Source: Paenibacillus faecalis
Lineage (GTDB): Bacteria > Bacillota > Bacilli > Paenibacillales > Paenibacillaceae
Assembly (NCBI RefSeq): GCF_900289175.1
Contig: NZ_LT985747.1
Coordinates: 2,756,624-2,820,623, forward strand
DNA length: 64,000 nucleotides
Direction: 5' to 3'
The notes below the pieces were generated by a model. The model made no database searches and was not told the origin of the DNA. It saw only the letters and a list, made by a program, of their open reading frames with translations. The position numbers and the translations under genes were made by a program. Each line of letters starts with the position of its first letter. Positions within the stretch are counted from its first letter, which is position 1. Positions 8,584 to 17,219 of this stretch are shown here, one piece after another.

Positions 8584-9030
8584 TTACGAATGAGGGCGTT
8601 CCAGGACGTTCATCAATGCCATGAAGCCAAGCGCATAGCTGTTGGCTCCAAAACCAGAAATCTGTCCTACGCATACCGGAGCAATAACCGAAATATGGCG
8701 GAAAGACTCTCTGGCGTGAATGTTCGATAAATGCACTTCCACAGTAGGTATGTTCACAGAGCTGATTGCATCACGAACCGCATAGCTGTAATGTGTCAGC
8801 GCTCCCGGATTCAACAAAATCCCGTCAGCCTGCCCCATCGCCTCGTGAATCCGATCGATAATTGCACCTTCATGATTCGATTGAAAGAAGGTGATTTCAA
8901 TTCCGGCGGACTCCGCCTGCTTGCGTAAAGCATCCTCAATATTCTGAAGGCCTTGCGAACCATAGACTCCGGGTTCACGAACTCCCAGCAGGTTCAAGTT
9001 CGGACCGTTAATCACCCATACGGATTTCAA
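8584..9030 (-). CDS. aroQ: 3-dehydroquinate dehydratase, type II
   Basis: 148 aa, normal for type II dehydroquinases, the third step of the shikimate pathway. The flexible-loop motif GPNLNLLGVREPGVYG carries the catalytic Arg and Tyr; QSNHEGAIIDRIHEA and LNPGALTHYSYAVRDA give further substrate-binding residues; the C-terminal VHLSNIHARESFRHISV includes the catalytic His. The frame begins at GTG 9042, but TTG at 9028-9030 has AGGTGG at good spacing and gives the family N-terminus. Soluble cytoplasmic enzyme; it lies just upstream of the peptidase-efp genes. Confidence 0.95.
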   Translation of the reverse strand: MKSVWVINGPNLNLLGVREPGVYGSQGLQNIEDALRKQAESAGIEITFFQSNHEGAIIDRIHEAMGQADGILLNPGALTHYSYAVRDAISSVNIPTVEVHLSNIHARESFRHISVIAPVCVGQISGFGANSYALGFMALMNVLERPHS

Positions 9031-9109
9031 AGGGTTTCCCACCTTTTCGCGTCAAATAGCCAAATGCTATTTTACCATAGGCTGCATCTTCTTGAGAAGG
9101 TTTTTTGGT

Positions 9110-9607
9110 TCAGTTACCAACCTTCTGCGGCTCGCGGTGCCTTTCGTCTGTAAACTCTTGTGCGATTGTATATCCTATAAACAGTCCCCATAGTAAAAAT
9201 AGGCAAATCTCGGATATGTTCGTATCCCACGTTAGGCGTTTAATCGGCAAAGCCAGGTGGAGAATCGGTTCAAGTACAATGAACAGCACAACCCACCATA
9301 CAACACCATAAACGATGCCAGGCCAAGGCCCTTTCGCTTTCCGAAGAAGATACACATAAATGAGTGATGCGATAATAGAGAGGGCAATAAATGAAAGCCA
9401 TCCAGCCACCTGACCAGCTGCGCTTTTCAAAAAAGAATGTTTGAAAAACGGCTCGAGCAAAAATCCTGGAACGACAGAACTAAAGTGAAAGCTGTAAAAT
9501 AACCAGCGAACAGCCCCCCATATAAAACCTGCATAAAAGCCAAGCTCCAGCGCAAAGACAAAACGATTGGTACGATCCCGCTCTAAGATGTTGTGCGGCT
9601 TATTCAT
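9110..9607 (-). CDS. yqhR: YqhR family membrane protein
   Basis: 165 aa, four predicted membrane helices (about 22-42, 60-85, 95-115, 125-150) and a charged C-terminal tail. The sequence (GAVRWLFYSFHFSSVVPGFL, KGPWPGIVYGVVWW) and its place between aroQ and yqhQ match YqhR of B. subtilis. Function unknown. Two starts are possible: TTG 9616 is very close to AAAGGAG, ATG 9605-9607 is 12 nt away; the ATG is used here. Confidence 0.8.
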   Translation of the reverse strand: MNKPHNILERDRTNRFVFALELGFYAGFIWGAVRWLFYSFHFSSVVPGFLLEPFFKHSFLKSAAGQVAGWLSFIALSIIASLIYVYLLRKAKGPWPGIVYGVVWWVVLFIVLEPILHLALPIKRLTWDTNISEICLFLLWGLFIGYTIAQEFTDERHREPQKVGN

Positions 9608-9777
9608 TTTAGGCAAAAGCTCCTTTCAACAGTAACATCTCCTCTGTAAGCCTGAAACTTCATTTTTTACATATTTATTATGCTCTGTTCACGGACAGCT
9701 AATCCAACTAGAAATTACTTCAAAAATTCGTTACAATAGTGTTAAAGTTTTTGATATCAGACAGGAAGGTGAAATGT

Positions 9778-10770
9778 TTGTCCCAAAAGTCAACTCCGGT
9801 TAGCTATGGTGGTCAAGCCGTTATCGAAGGCGTTATGTTCGGCGGCAAGCATGTAAATGTTACAGCTGTTCGGAGAAAAAACAATGAAATTGAGTATTTA
9901 GAGGTGCCACGTGAAGACAAGTCCTGGATTATCAAGCTCCGTAAAGTTCCTTTGCTTCGCGGCATCGTCAGTCTTATAGATTCAAGCATCAAAGGCTCGA
10001 AACATCTCAATTTTTCAGCCGATGCTTATGCTGATGACACTGTTGAGCCGGAAGAACGTCAACAACAAAAGGAGAAAGAAGATTCAGGCTGGAGTTTAAG
10101 CATGATCATCGGCGTTGCTGCCGTCAGCGTGCTCTCCTTTATTTTTGGTAAACTGTTGTTTACGCTTGTACCTGTATTTGTAGAAGATTTTTTGTTTGGT
10201 GACTCATTTGATCATTATATCCTTCATAATCTGGTGGAAGGTGTCATTAAACTTATACTGTTACTCGCCTATCTCTGGGCTATCACATTGACTCCTGTTA
10301 TCAAGCGGCTGTTCCAGTACCATGGCGCCGAACATAAAGTGATAACTGCCTTTGAGTCTGGAGATGATTTAACTGTTGAGAATGTTCAAAAGCACTCCCG
10401 GCTTCACTATCGCTGCGGCAGCAGCTTTATGATGCTGACGATCGTGCTCGGCGTTGTTGTTTATTCTGTAGTTCCTTGGGATACCATGACAGAGCGTGTC
10501 ATTCAGCGGATTGTTTTACTCCCCGTTGTACTGGGGGTATCCTTTGAATTTCTGAAGCTCACAAATTCTTTAAGAGACGTTCCGGTCCTCCGTTATCTTG
10601 GATACCCCGGACTTTGGCTCCAACTGTTGACAACGAAAGAACCGACAGACGATCAAGTTGAAGTATCCATAGCCTCCTTTAACCGGATGCGTGAGCTGGA
10701 TGCCCAATATGAGAAAGTAACCGTTCAGCAGCCGTTGACAGGAAGTGTTTTAGATCCCGCGAAAGGATGA
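9778..10770 (+). CDS. yqhQ: DUF1385 membrane protein YqhQ
   Basis: 330 aa. The N-terminal signature PVSYGGQAVIEGVMFGG is diagnostic of DUF1385, followed by KSWIIKLRKVPLLRGIVSLIDS. Several membrane helices follow (about 118-140, 168-190, 225-250), then the second conserved block YHGAEHKVITAFESG and the SRLHYRCGSSFMML segment. It is a widely conserved membrane protein of unknown biochemical role. The TTG at 9778 is chosen: GGAAGGTG lies just upstream and the following residues match the family. Divergent from yqhR; a TACAAT at 9732-9737 could be the -10. Confidence 0.9.
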   Translation: MSQKSTPVSYGGQAVIEGVMFGGKHVNVTAVRRKNNEIEYLEVPREDKSWIIKLRKVPLLRGIVSLIDSSIKGSKHLNFSADAYADDTVEPEERQQQKEKEDSGWSLSMIIGVAAVSVLSFIFGKLLFTLVPVFVEDFLFGDSFDHYILHNLVEGVIKLILLLAYLWAITLTPVIKRLFQYHGAEHKVITAFESGDDLTVENVQKHSRLHYRCGSSFMMLTIVLGVVVYSVVPWDTMTERVIQRIVLLPVVLGVSFEFLKLTNSLRDVPVLRYLGYPGLWLQLLTTKEPTDDQVEVSIASFNRMRELDAQYEKVTVQQPLTGSVLDPAKG

Positions 10771-10777
10771 GTAATCC

Positions 10778-11113
10778 ATGAAAAGGCTGAGTATCCAGCT
10801 GATTGTATTTTGGATAATGATTGCACTCGCCGCATTCGGATTGGTGTTAAATCTGTTCTCACCATGGGTTTTCATTCCCTTAGCTGTTGTAGGAATTGTG
10901 TACCTGCTCTATAAGTTCCCGCCTGCTCGTTTTAACAAGCATCGGGGGCCAACAATCAAGCCTTCCAAGAAGACAGCGGCCAAATTAGCCGGCAGAAAGA
11001 ACGCAACACGCAGAGGCAGCCCTTCATCGAAACGAAAAAACTATCCTTTTCAGGTCATTGATGGTCAGAAAGGAAAGAATGATCCGCCAGATGACATGCC
11101 TAAATATCATTAG
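10778..11113 (+). CDS. yqhP: YqhP/SA1362-type small membrane protein
   Basis: 111 aa. Two hydrophobic helices (about 7-26 and 28-47) are followed by a very basic, Lys/Arg-rich cytoplasmic tail ending PFQVIDGQKGKNDPPDDMPKYH-like, the pattern of SA1362/YqhP proteins. It starts 8 bp after yqhQ and is clearly co-transcribed. No biochemical function is known. Assignment relies on layout, tail motif and synteny. Confidence 0.7.
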   Translation: MKRLSIQLIVFWIMIALAAFGLVLNLFSPWVFIPLAVVGIVYLLYKFPPARFNKHRGPTIKPSKKTAAKLAGRKNATRRGSPSSKRKNYPFQVIDGQKGKNDPPDDMPKYH

Positions 11114-11116
11114 AAG

Positions 11117-11158
11117 AAACCGTCCGGCAGCGTAAACACGCTAAACCGGACGGTTTTT
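11117..11158 (+). terminator. Terminator after yqhQ-yqhP (convergent with patatin gene)
   Basis: Eleven-bp perfect stem AAACCGTCCGG / CCGGACGGTTT followed by T's, 4 bp after the yqhP stop. It probably also works for the patatin gene on the other strand. Confidence 0.9.
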
Positions 11159-11202
11159 AAGTGAGAAGGGATAGATGACGGTGTTTTTTAAACGCTGTCA
11201 AC

Positions 11203-12135
11203 TCAAATTTTTTTGTACTTGGGCCGCCATGAAGAGAAAAATTCTGTTCCCGCCTTCAAGCCCGATTCATACAGCTTCATGCTCTCTTCTGTTGAAAGAT
11301 TGAAATGGGTGGTGCCGATGCCAAGCGTTGGAATTTTAATGGTGCGATCCCGATTACGTTGCTCGATATAACGCTCATCATGAGCGGATAGCATCGTCTC
11401 AAACATAGCTGTCAGCATGGTGAAAGGGCCATTGATCCGATGAGGTTCATATCGGTTTTTGCCGACCATTTGAAAGCCGACGACCGGAAGGGGTTCCGGC
11501 CCTCCTTTGGAATGACGATCAAATAACCATAGCGGAAAGTTGCTCAGCAAACCGCCGTCAACAACATAGACAAACTGCTCACTGAAAGACTTCCCCCTTG
11601 CAGGGGCTCCAATTAGTCTTAGAATAACTGGATCAAAAAAATAAGGGATGCTGCAGCTCATCCTAACAGCCTTCGCTACCGGAAAGGTTGACGGGTTAAT
11701 CCCGTAATGCCGCAAATCATCCGGAAGCACCAGAAGTTTGCCGTTAGTAATATCCGACGCTACAATGTACAGCTTGCCAGCGGGAATATCGGAAAACGTA
11801 AATATTCCTTTGTCCAGCAATATTCGCCTTATCCAGTTTTCCAACGCCTCACCCGAATACAAGCCTTTTTTGATAAGTACTCTAAGTGCAGGACCTATGA
11901 CTTTGGTGTTAAAAATAGAGGCTCGTTTCAATAGGGATTGAAACGATGTAGCTTCGATAATGACTTTCATTTCATCAGCTGTATAACCTGCCGCCAAAAG
12001 AGCTGCAACAATAGAGCCGGAAGATGTACCTGCCACCCTACTGAACTCGATTCCGGAAAGTTCGGCCGCTTTAACAGCTCCCGCCAAAGATATTCCTCTA
12101 ACCCCACCGCCTTCAAAAACGGCATTGATATGCAT
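11203..12135 (-). CDS. Patatin-like phospholipase (YqhO family)
   Basis: 310 aa. All patatin catalytic elements are present: oxyanion-hole GGGVRG (about residue 9), nucleophile elbow GTSSGSI (about residue 37), and the catalytic Asp in VVDGGLLSNFP (about 190). Such enzymes hydrolyse acyl esters of lipids with a Ser-Asp dyad. There is no signal peptide, so it is cytoplasmic or membrane-peripheral. Start: ATG 12133-12135 with GGGGGA 7 nt upstream; an in-frame TTG at 12141 is too close to the RBS. The RBS lies inside a long inverted repeat (12140-12189). Corresponds in position to B. subtilis yqhO. Confidence 0.9.
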   Translation of the reverse strand: MHINAVFEGGGVRGISLAGAVKAAELSGIEFSRVAGTSSGSIVAALLAAGYTADEMKVIIEATSFQSLLKRASIFNTKVIGPALRVLIKKGLYSGEALENWIRRILLDKGIFTFSDIPAGKLYIVASDITNGKLLVLPDDLRHYGINPSTFPVAKAVRMSCSIPYFFDPVILRLIGAPARGKSFSEQFVYVVDGGLLSNFPLWLFDRHSKGGPEPLPVVGFQMVGKNRYEPHRINGPFTMLTAMFETMLSAHDERYIEQRNRDRTIKIPTLGIGTTHFNLSTEESMKLYESGLKAGTEFFSSWRPKYKKI

Positions 12136-12139
12136 AAGC

Positions 12140-12189
12140 AAATCCCCCGCTCATATAGTCTATTGACTATTTATGTGAGCGAGGGATTT
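12140..12189 (-). promoter_or_regulatory. Long inverted repeat enclosing the patatin-gene RBS
   Basis: Arms AAATCCCTCGCTCA...ATAGTC and GACTAT-ATGAGCGGGGGATTT (minus strand) pair over about 20 bp with one bulge. The 3' arm contains the GGGGGA RBS of the patatin gene, so folding would hide it. On the plus strand the hairpin is followed by TTTTT, so it could instead act as a terminator in that direction. Confidence 0.6.
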
Positions 12190-12210
12190 TTCATTCCTAA
12201 GACTTGCACA

Positions 12211-13788
12211 TTATGATTGATAATATAATTTCAATTGATCAAGTAGTCCTAATGGGTTGCTTATAAGATGGTCTGCTCTAAAAAAGATGCTTCCGTCAAT
12301 TTCACTGTATTGTTCATTATATTTCAGCTGGTTAATGATTTCCGAAGCCGTTTGCCAGCTTTTCTCCTGATTCGGATCGCCAACTTTATACGCGGCATGG
12401 CCGATCAGAAGATCCACATCTGTACCTTCCACTTCACTTACCCACCAATCGACCAGCTTGTCATAATCAGCAGCTGCAAAATTCATGCTCCAATAAATTT
12501 GCGGAGCGATATAATCTATCCAGCCTTCATGAATCCAGGTACGTGTATCTGCGTACATACTGTCATAGGCAGTTACACCTGCTTTCGTATCTGAACCTGT
12601 CGGATCAGCTGCTTTATTCCGCCATACCCCGAATGGGCTGATACCAAAATCTACAGAAGGCTTGGCCCGGTCGATACTGTTTCCAAGAGCCTCTACAAAT
12701 GTATTAATGTTGCCGCGGCGCCAGTCTTGGATGTTTTTGTAGGTCCCGTCATTGTAGGCTTTGTATGTTGCAGTATCATTTATTGTCGTGTTGGAAGGAT
12801 AGAAGTAATCATCCAAATGAATACCGTCAATATCATATCCGTTAACCACTTCCATAATGGTATCAATGATGTGCTGACGTGCTTCCGGTATGCCCGGATT
12901 AATCATCAGCTGATTGTTTACTTTGATCATCCATTCAGGATGAGTCAATGCGACATGGTTAGGAGCCAGTTCAGCTGTTGACGTGCTTGAGTTCGCTCTG
13001 AATGGGTTAAACCAGGCATGGAATTCCATTCCCCTGCGATGGGTTTCTTCTACCATAAATGCTAAAGGATCATAGCCGGGATCTGTTCCCTGCTTGCCTG
13101 TCAACACTTTCGACCAGGGAACAAGCTCGGATGGATAAAGCGCGTCACCTTCCGGCCGGACCTGAACGAACACCGCATTGATTCCTGCGTCCTGGAGCGT
13201 ATCCAAAAGCGCTATAAATTCACTCTGCTGCTTTGCCATATTATTTTTTGTTGTAGGCCAGTCCAAATTGTAAACGGTAGATATCCAAGCCCCGCGTATT
13301 TCTTTCTCACCCGGTACGGGCATTTCCGGATATACCGGTGAAATCACTTGAGTGCTGGTTAATGAAATTTGCTGAGCCGCTTGATTCCACTTCACAGTCA
13401 ATCCCAAATGCTCACTTATGAAACGGAGCGGCACCATCACTCTGTTATTTTTAATCTGAACGGAAGCAGAGAGCGGAACGGTTGAACCGTTCACAAGAGC
13501 AGAGGTATGTCCTGAAGTCATAGCAAGCTCCACGCCGCCTTTACTCACCGTTACTGTTTTAGATTTCTGATCCCAGGACAGCTTAGCGCCTAATCCTTCG
13601 CTAATCACGCGGGTCGGAACCATGGTGACGTTCACCCTGGGCAATATGTATGGAGAAACATCGCTGTGCAGCCTTTGTCCATCCAAAAGGATGCTGATGC
13701 CTGAACTTTTAGCCTGCGCAGCAGGAACCATAGACGGAAGACATAATAACGACAAGAGCAGCACCAACAACCATTTTCGAAATTTCAT
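12211..13788 (-). CDS. Secreted GH10-like (GHL10/DUF187, YngK-type) glycoside hydrolase with copper-amine-oxidase-like N-domain
   Basis: 525 aa. Signal peptide (MKFRKWLLVLLLSLLCL..., cleavage near AQA-K). Residues about 30-150 form a copper-amine-oxidase-N-terminal-like domain (VTMVPTRVISEGLGAKLSWD; VMVPLRFISEHLGLTVKW), a wall-associated module common in Paenibacillus. Residues about 165-525 form a TIM barrel of the GHL10 type: EIRGAWISTVYNLDWPT, GINAVFVQVRPEGDALYPS, YDIDGIHLDDYFYP, DFGISPFGVW. It probably acts on a surface or wall polysaccharide; the substrate is unknown. ATG 13786-13788 with GGAGG upstream is used; the frame opens 16 codons earlier but without signal-peptide logic. Confidence 0.88.
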   Translation of the reverse strand: MKFRKWLLVLLLSLLCLPSMVPAAQAKSSGISILLDGQRLHSDVSPYILPRVNVTMVPTRVISEGLGAKLSWDQKSKTVTVSKGGVELAMTSGHTSALVNGSTVPLSASVQIKNNRVMVPLRFISEHLGLTVKWNQAAQQISLTSTQVISPVYPEMPVPGEKEIRGAWISTVYNLDWPTTKNNMAKQQSEFIALLDTLQDAGINAVFVQVRPEGDALYPSELVPWSKVLTGKQGTDPGYDPLAFMVEETHRRGMEFHAWFNPFRANSSTSTAELAPNHVALTHPEWMIKVNNQLMINPGIPEARQHIIDTIMEVVNGYDIDGIHLDDYFYPSNTTINDTATYKAYNDGTYKNIQDWRRGNINTFVEALGNSIDRAKPSVDFGISPFGVWRNKAADPTGSDTKAGVTAYDSMYADTRTWIHEGWIDYIAPQIYWSMNFAAADYDKLVDWWVSEVEGTDVDLLIGHAAYKVGDPNQEKSWQTASEIINQLKYNEQYSEIDGSIFFRADHLISNPLGLLDQLKLYYQS

Positions 13789-13936
13789 ACCATAAATCCT
13801 CCAGCAATGATAGATTTGCAGGTAAAACAAAATCAAAAAAGAAAAAACTTGCTTTGTCCTGTTTCATATAGCGACGGCATTTCTTTGAGAAATATAAACT
13901 AGTATACAATATGAAGTGTATGCTTTCTTATATTCC

Positions 13937-13969
13937 AAAAAAAAAGCATCTGTCACCAGCGACAGATGC
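13937..13969 (-). terminator. Terminator of mntR
   Basis: Minus strand GCATCTGTC-GCTGGT-GACAGATGC followed by nine T's, 4 bp after the mntR stop codon. Confidence 0.92.
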
Positions 13970-13973
13970 CCTA

Positions 13974-14399
13974 TTACGAATCGCTGGCGAGTTCGTTGTG
14001 GATGTCACGCAGCTCCTGTAGACGGCTTTCATCACGTTTAAAAAATTCAACCAGCGTTTCAATACATGTGATAGAATCCCAGCTTAGATGATGCTCGATC
14101 CCTTCAACATCCCTGTAAATGTTCTCTTCCTGAACACCGATCATACCGAGGAACTCCTCAAGCAGCTGATGTCGGGCCATTAGCCGTTTCCCCATCTTCT
14201 TACCTTTGCTCGTGAGTACAAGACCACGATATTTTTCGTAAATTAAATATTCATCCTTATCAAGCTTTTGAATCATTTTCGTGACGGATGAGGGGTGAAC
14301 CTCCAAGCCTTCGGCAATATCCGAAACGCGCGCATATCCTTTCTCATCAATAAGCTTGTAGATGCGCTCCAAATAATCCTCCATGCTGGGTGTCGGCAT
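13974..14399 (-). CDS. mntR: Manganese-responsive DtxR-family repressor MntR
   Basis: 141 aa, nearly the same length and sequence as B. subtilis MntR. N-terminal winged helix with [20 protein letters not shown] recognition region; the metal-binding ligands Asp8, Glu11, His77, Glu99, Glu102 and His103 are all in place ([18 protein letters not shown]). It represses Mn2+ importers and activates efflux when Mn2+ is high. No mntH or mntABC is in the window; its targets are elsewhere, though terC at 50 kb is a possible Mn exporter. Confidence 0.96.
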   Translation of the reverse strand: MPTPSMEDYLERIYKLIDEKGYARVSDIAEGLEVHPSSVTKMIQKLDKDEYLIYEKYRGLVLTSKGKKMGKRLMARHQLLEEFLGMIGVQEENIYRDVEGIEHHLSWDSITCIETLVEFFKRDESRLQELRDIHNELASDS

Positions 14400-14450
14400 C
14401 TCTTTCCCTCTTTTCTAAATAATACGTGTCTTCAGTTTCCTTTTACCTGC

Positions 14451-14468
14451 ACATGTAATGATACATGT
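14451..14468. promoter_or_regulatory. Perfect 7-4-7 palindrome between mntR and splB
   Basis: ACATGTA-ATGA-TACATGT, 52 bp before mntR and 115 bp before splB. It looks like an operator for a dimeric regulator. It does not match the known MntR box. Confidence 0.45.
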
Positions 14469-14582
14469 TTCAGAGAGCTCTTGGCAAGTCCTGCTCCGTG
14501 CTCTACTCATTATTGGCAAGGTTGAAACGACCTGAACCTGAGCACAATAAACGTACTCCTTAGCGAAAGGAAAGCGAAAGCC

Positions 14583-15650
14583 ATGACCGAACAAACAGCA
14601 TCTCCCAAACGTACTATAAAAAGCACACGCCCGTTTACCCCAAACCTCGTTTATTTTGAACCCAAAGCACTGGAATTTTCGAAAGGCAAGCAAATTATGG
14701 ACTATGTTGTTGCCAAAGGGATTGAGCACCGAATGACCACTTCGCATAACCGAATTACGAATTTACCCGGTGAAACCGAGCAAGAAAAATATCGAATTGC
14801 CAAAAAAACGCTAGTTGTTGGTGTTCGAAAGACTCTCGACTTTGATCAGTCGAAGCCATCCGCCGATTATGCTATTCCCATCTCAACAGGCTGCATGGGA
14901 CATTGCCATTATTGTTATTTGCAAACGACCTTGGGCGCAAAGCCCTACGTTCGAGTTTATGTAAATACGGAACAAATCCTAAGTAAAGCCAAAGAATATA
15001 TTGAAGAAAGAGCGCCTGAAATTACAACCTTTGAAGCAGCATGTACATCCGATCCCGTTGGACTTGAGCATATAACAGGTTCGCTTGCCGAACTAATTCA
15101 GTTTATGGCCAATGAGGAGTTTGGTCGCTTGAGATTTGTAACTAAATTTCATCATGTCGAACCTCTGCTTCACTTAAAACATAATAACCATACCCGCATT
15201 CGCTTCAGCATTAACTCAGACTATGTTATTAAGCAATTCGAGCCTGCAACCTCAAGGTTCGAAGAAAGGATCGAAGCAGCTGCTAAAGTCGCTCAAGCCG
15301 GCTATCCTCTCGGTTTTATCATCGCTCCTATCATCTGGTATGACGGCTGGGAAAAGGGCTATGGCGAGCTTCTAGAACGTCTGGCCAAGACACTTCCATC
15401 AGATGTAACGGACGGTTTAACATTTGAGATGATCCAGCACCGTTTTACCAAAACCGCCAAGAATATAATAGAGAAGCGCTACCCAAAGACCAAGCTGGAG
15501 ATGGATATCGAAAAGCGAAAGCAAAAGTGGGGAAAATACGGCAAATTCAAATACGTTTATCCCAATGAACAGCAAACCGCCCTGCGTGAATTTATTACAG
15601 AGCGGATTTTCGAGTATTTTCCTAAAGCGAACATCGATTATTTTACTTAA
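14583..15650 (+). CDS. splB: Spore photoproduct lyase
   Basis: 355 aa radical-SAM enzyme that repairs the spore-specific UV lesion 5-thyminyl-5,6-dihydrothymine during germination. The cluster motif CMGHCHYC (CX3CX2C) is at about residue 103, and the catalytic Cys lies in FEAACTSDPVGLEH. The length and the N- and C-terminal sequences fit SplB. There is no splA upstream, unlike B. subtilis. Start: ATG with GAAAGGAAAG upstream. Its stop codon overlaps the opposing ccdA stop by 4 bp (TTAA). Confidence 0.96.
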   Translation: MTEQTASPKRTIKSTRPFTPNLVYFEPKALEFSKGKQIMDYVVAKGIEHRMTTSHNRITNLPGETEQEKYRIAKKTLVVGVRKTLDFDQSKPSADYAIPISTGCMGHCHYCYLQTTLGAKPYVRVYVNTEQILSKAKEYIEERAPEITTFEAACTSDPVGLEHITGSLAELIQFMANEEFGRLRFVTKFHHVEPLLHLKHNNHTRIRFSINSDYVIKQFEPATSRFEERIEAAAKVAQAGYPLGFIIAPIIWYDGWEKGYGELLERLAKTLPSDVTDGLTFEMIQHRFTKTAKNIIEKRYPKTKLEMDIEKRKQKWGKYGKFKYVYPNEQQTALREFITERIFEYFPKANIDYFT

Positions 15651-16360
15651 AATTTTAACCATTCAGGTGTGATGGATTGCAGCCAAATCGTTATTTTGAA
15701 CATCTGGTTTGTAAACAGCAAAATCCCCATCAAAATCATCAACACACCGCCGACTTTCATCAAGATTCCAGAATATTTGAGAATCCACTTTGTCGATCCG
15801 ATAAAAAAAGCAAGAATGAAAAACGGTACAGCAAAACCGAGCGAATATGAAGTAATAAGCGGAAACCATGTACTTGGGTCTGTTGCAGCCATCGCGATAA
15901 TAGCCATCAAGATCGGCCCAACGCAGGGAGACCACCCTGCGGCAAAACCGATTCCAAACAGAAAGGTTCCTATGTAACCAGTCGGCTTTGATTTAAATTC
16001 AAACTTACGATCCTTCATTAAAAACTTCGGTTGAAAAATGCCTAACAGCATAAGACCCATCAATATAATAAGAAGTGCGGAAAGCTGCCGAATCAGGTCC
16101 TGATACTCTACAAAAATTTCACCGAATTTCCCAGCTCCCCAGCCGAGTGTATAATAAACAGCGGAGAACCCAAGAATGAACGCTAACGTATGCGTCATCG
16201 TACGCCTGCGAACTTCCTTGCGGTTCTGTTCCGTTTTCAGATCATTCACGGACATCCCCGTAATAATTGACAAATAGGACGGGTATAGAGGCAGGCAGCA
16301 TGGTGATATGAACGAAGCAAACCCTGCCGCGAACGCTATCCAAATACTAATATCATCCAT
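15647..16360 (-). CDS. ccdA: Cytochrome c biogenesis protein CcdA
   Basis: 237 aa, six membrane helices of the DsbD/CcdA transporter fold. The two redox cysteines are in the expected symmetric places: ISPCCLPLYPSYLS in helix 1 and AAGWSPCVGPILMAI in helix 4. CcdA passes reducing equivalents from cytoplasmic thioredoxin across the membrane to apocytochrome c or spore-maturation thiol proteins. It follows znuB by 15 bp and may be read from the same transcript, though functional linkage to zinc import is not implied. Confidence 0.93.
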   Translation of the reverse strand: MDDISIWIAFAAGFASFISPCCLPLYPSYLSIITGMSVNDLKTEQNRKEVRRRTMTHTLAFILGFSAVYYTLGWGAGKFGEIFVEYQDLIRQLSALLIILMGLMLLGIFQPKFLMKDRKFEFKSKPTGYIGTFLFGIGFAAGWSPCVGPILMAIIAMAATDPSTWFPLITSYSLGFAVPFFILAFFIGSTKWILKYSGILMKVGGVLMILMGILLFTNQMFKITIWLQSITPEWLKF

Positions 16361-16375
16361 TCATTTTCATCCCCT

Positions 16376-17182
16376 TCAGGTTGCGAACCCCTTTTTACCG
16401 ACCAGGGTACAAGCAAGTAGTGCGATCAAAAGCAGAACAATCGTCGCCCCTGGTGCCAAATTGAATACTCCAGCTAATATAAGACCCGCAATGACCGCAA
16501 TTTCCGATATAATGACTGACAATATAATGGAAGTACGAAAGCTTTTCGCAACTAGAAGACTGATCGCAACCGGAATCGTCAGAAGCGCAGATACAAGCAG
16601 TGCCCCTACAATTTTAATCGCTGTACTTACAACCAGTGCCGTGAGTATCGTAATGACCATATTCATCAAACTGACAGGAAGACCGCTGACGCTCGCAGCA
16701 TCTTCTTCAAAGCTTAACAGAAATAATTCCTTAAATAACAAGCCTACGACTACAACCACAATGAGTGTAACCCCGCCAACCATGAAAAGATCCATCGCAT
16801 CGAGTGTATATATGCTGCCGAATAAATAGCTCATTACATCGGTATTATACCCCATTCCCAGTGTGAAAAAGAGGGAGGCTAGCGCAATTCCTCCGGACAT
16901 GATAATAGCAATGGACAACTCCGCATAGCTTTTGTAAGCCTTTCTGAGTTTCTCGATTGCAAATGAAGCCACAACAGCAAAAACGAGTCCTACAGCCAGC
17001 GGATATACCTCGATCAAAAAGCCAAGTGCCACTCCCGCGATTGTAACATGGGACAATGTATCTCCAATCATGGACAATCTTCTCAGCACCAGAAAGATAC
17101 CGATAAGCGGTGCTGTTAGCCCAATCAAGACGCCGCCTAGAAGCGCCCGCTGAAAAAAATCACTTTGTATGATGTCAAGCAA
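16376..17182 (-). CDS. znuB: Zinc ABC transporter permease ZnuB/AdcB
   Basis: 268 aa, about eight membrane helices, ABC-3 family: SDFFQRALLGGVLIGLTAPL, FLVLRRLSMIGDTLSHVTIA, VKIVGALLVSALLTIPVA-like core. It forms the membrane pore for Zn2+ with ZnuC and ZnuA. The frame is open farther upstream and would overlap znuC; the TTG at 17180-17182, nine nt after AAGGAG, gives the family N-terminus and avoids overlap. Order on the minus strand is znuA-znuC-znuB, under a Zur-flanked promoter. Confidence 0.9.
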   Translation of the reverse strand: MLDIIQSDFFQRALLGGVLIGLTAPLIGIFLVLRRLSMIGDTLSHVTIAGVALGFLIEVYPLAVGLVFAVVASFAIEKLRKAYKSYAELSIAIIMSGGIALASLFFTLGMGYNTDVMSYLFGSIYTLDAMDLFMVGGVTLIVVVVVGLLFKELFLLSFEEDAASVSGLPVSLMNMVITILTALVVSTAIKIVGALLVSALLTIPVAISLLVAKSFRTSIILSVIISEIAVIAGLILAGVFNLAPGATIVLLLIALLACTLVGKKGFAT

Positions 17183-17219
17183 TACTAACGTCTCCTTCTT
17201 GTGCTTTACATAAATAGAT

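Noticed and set aside
14415..14747. Minus-strand open frame over the mntR-splB gap and the start of splB
   Set aside because: Antisense to splB, no RBS, and its peptide shows no domain or family character.
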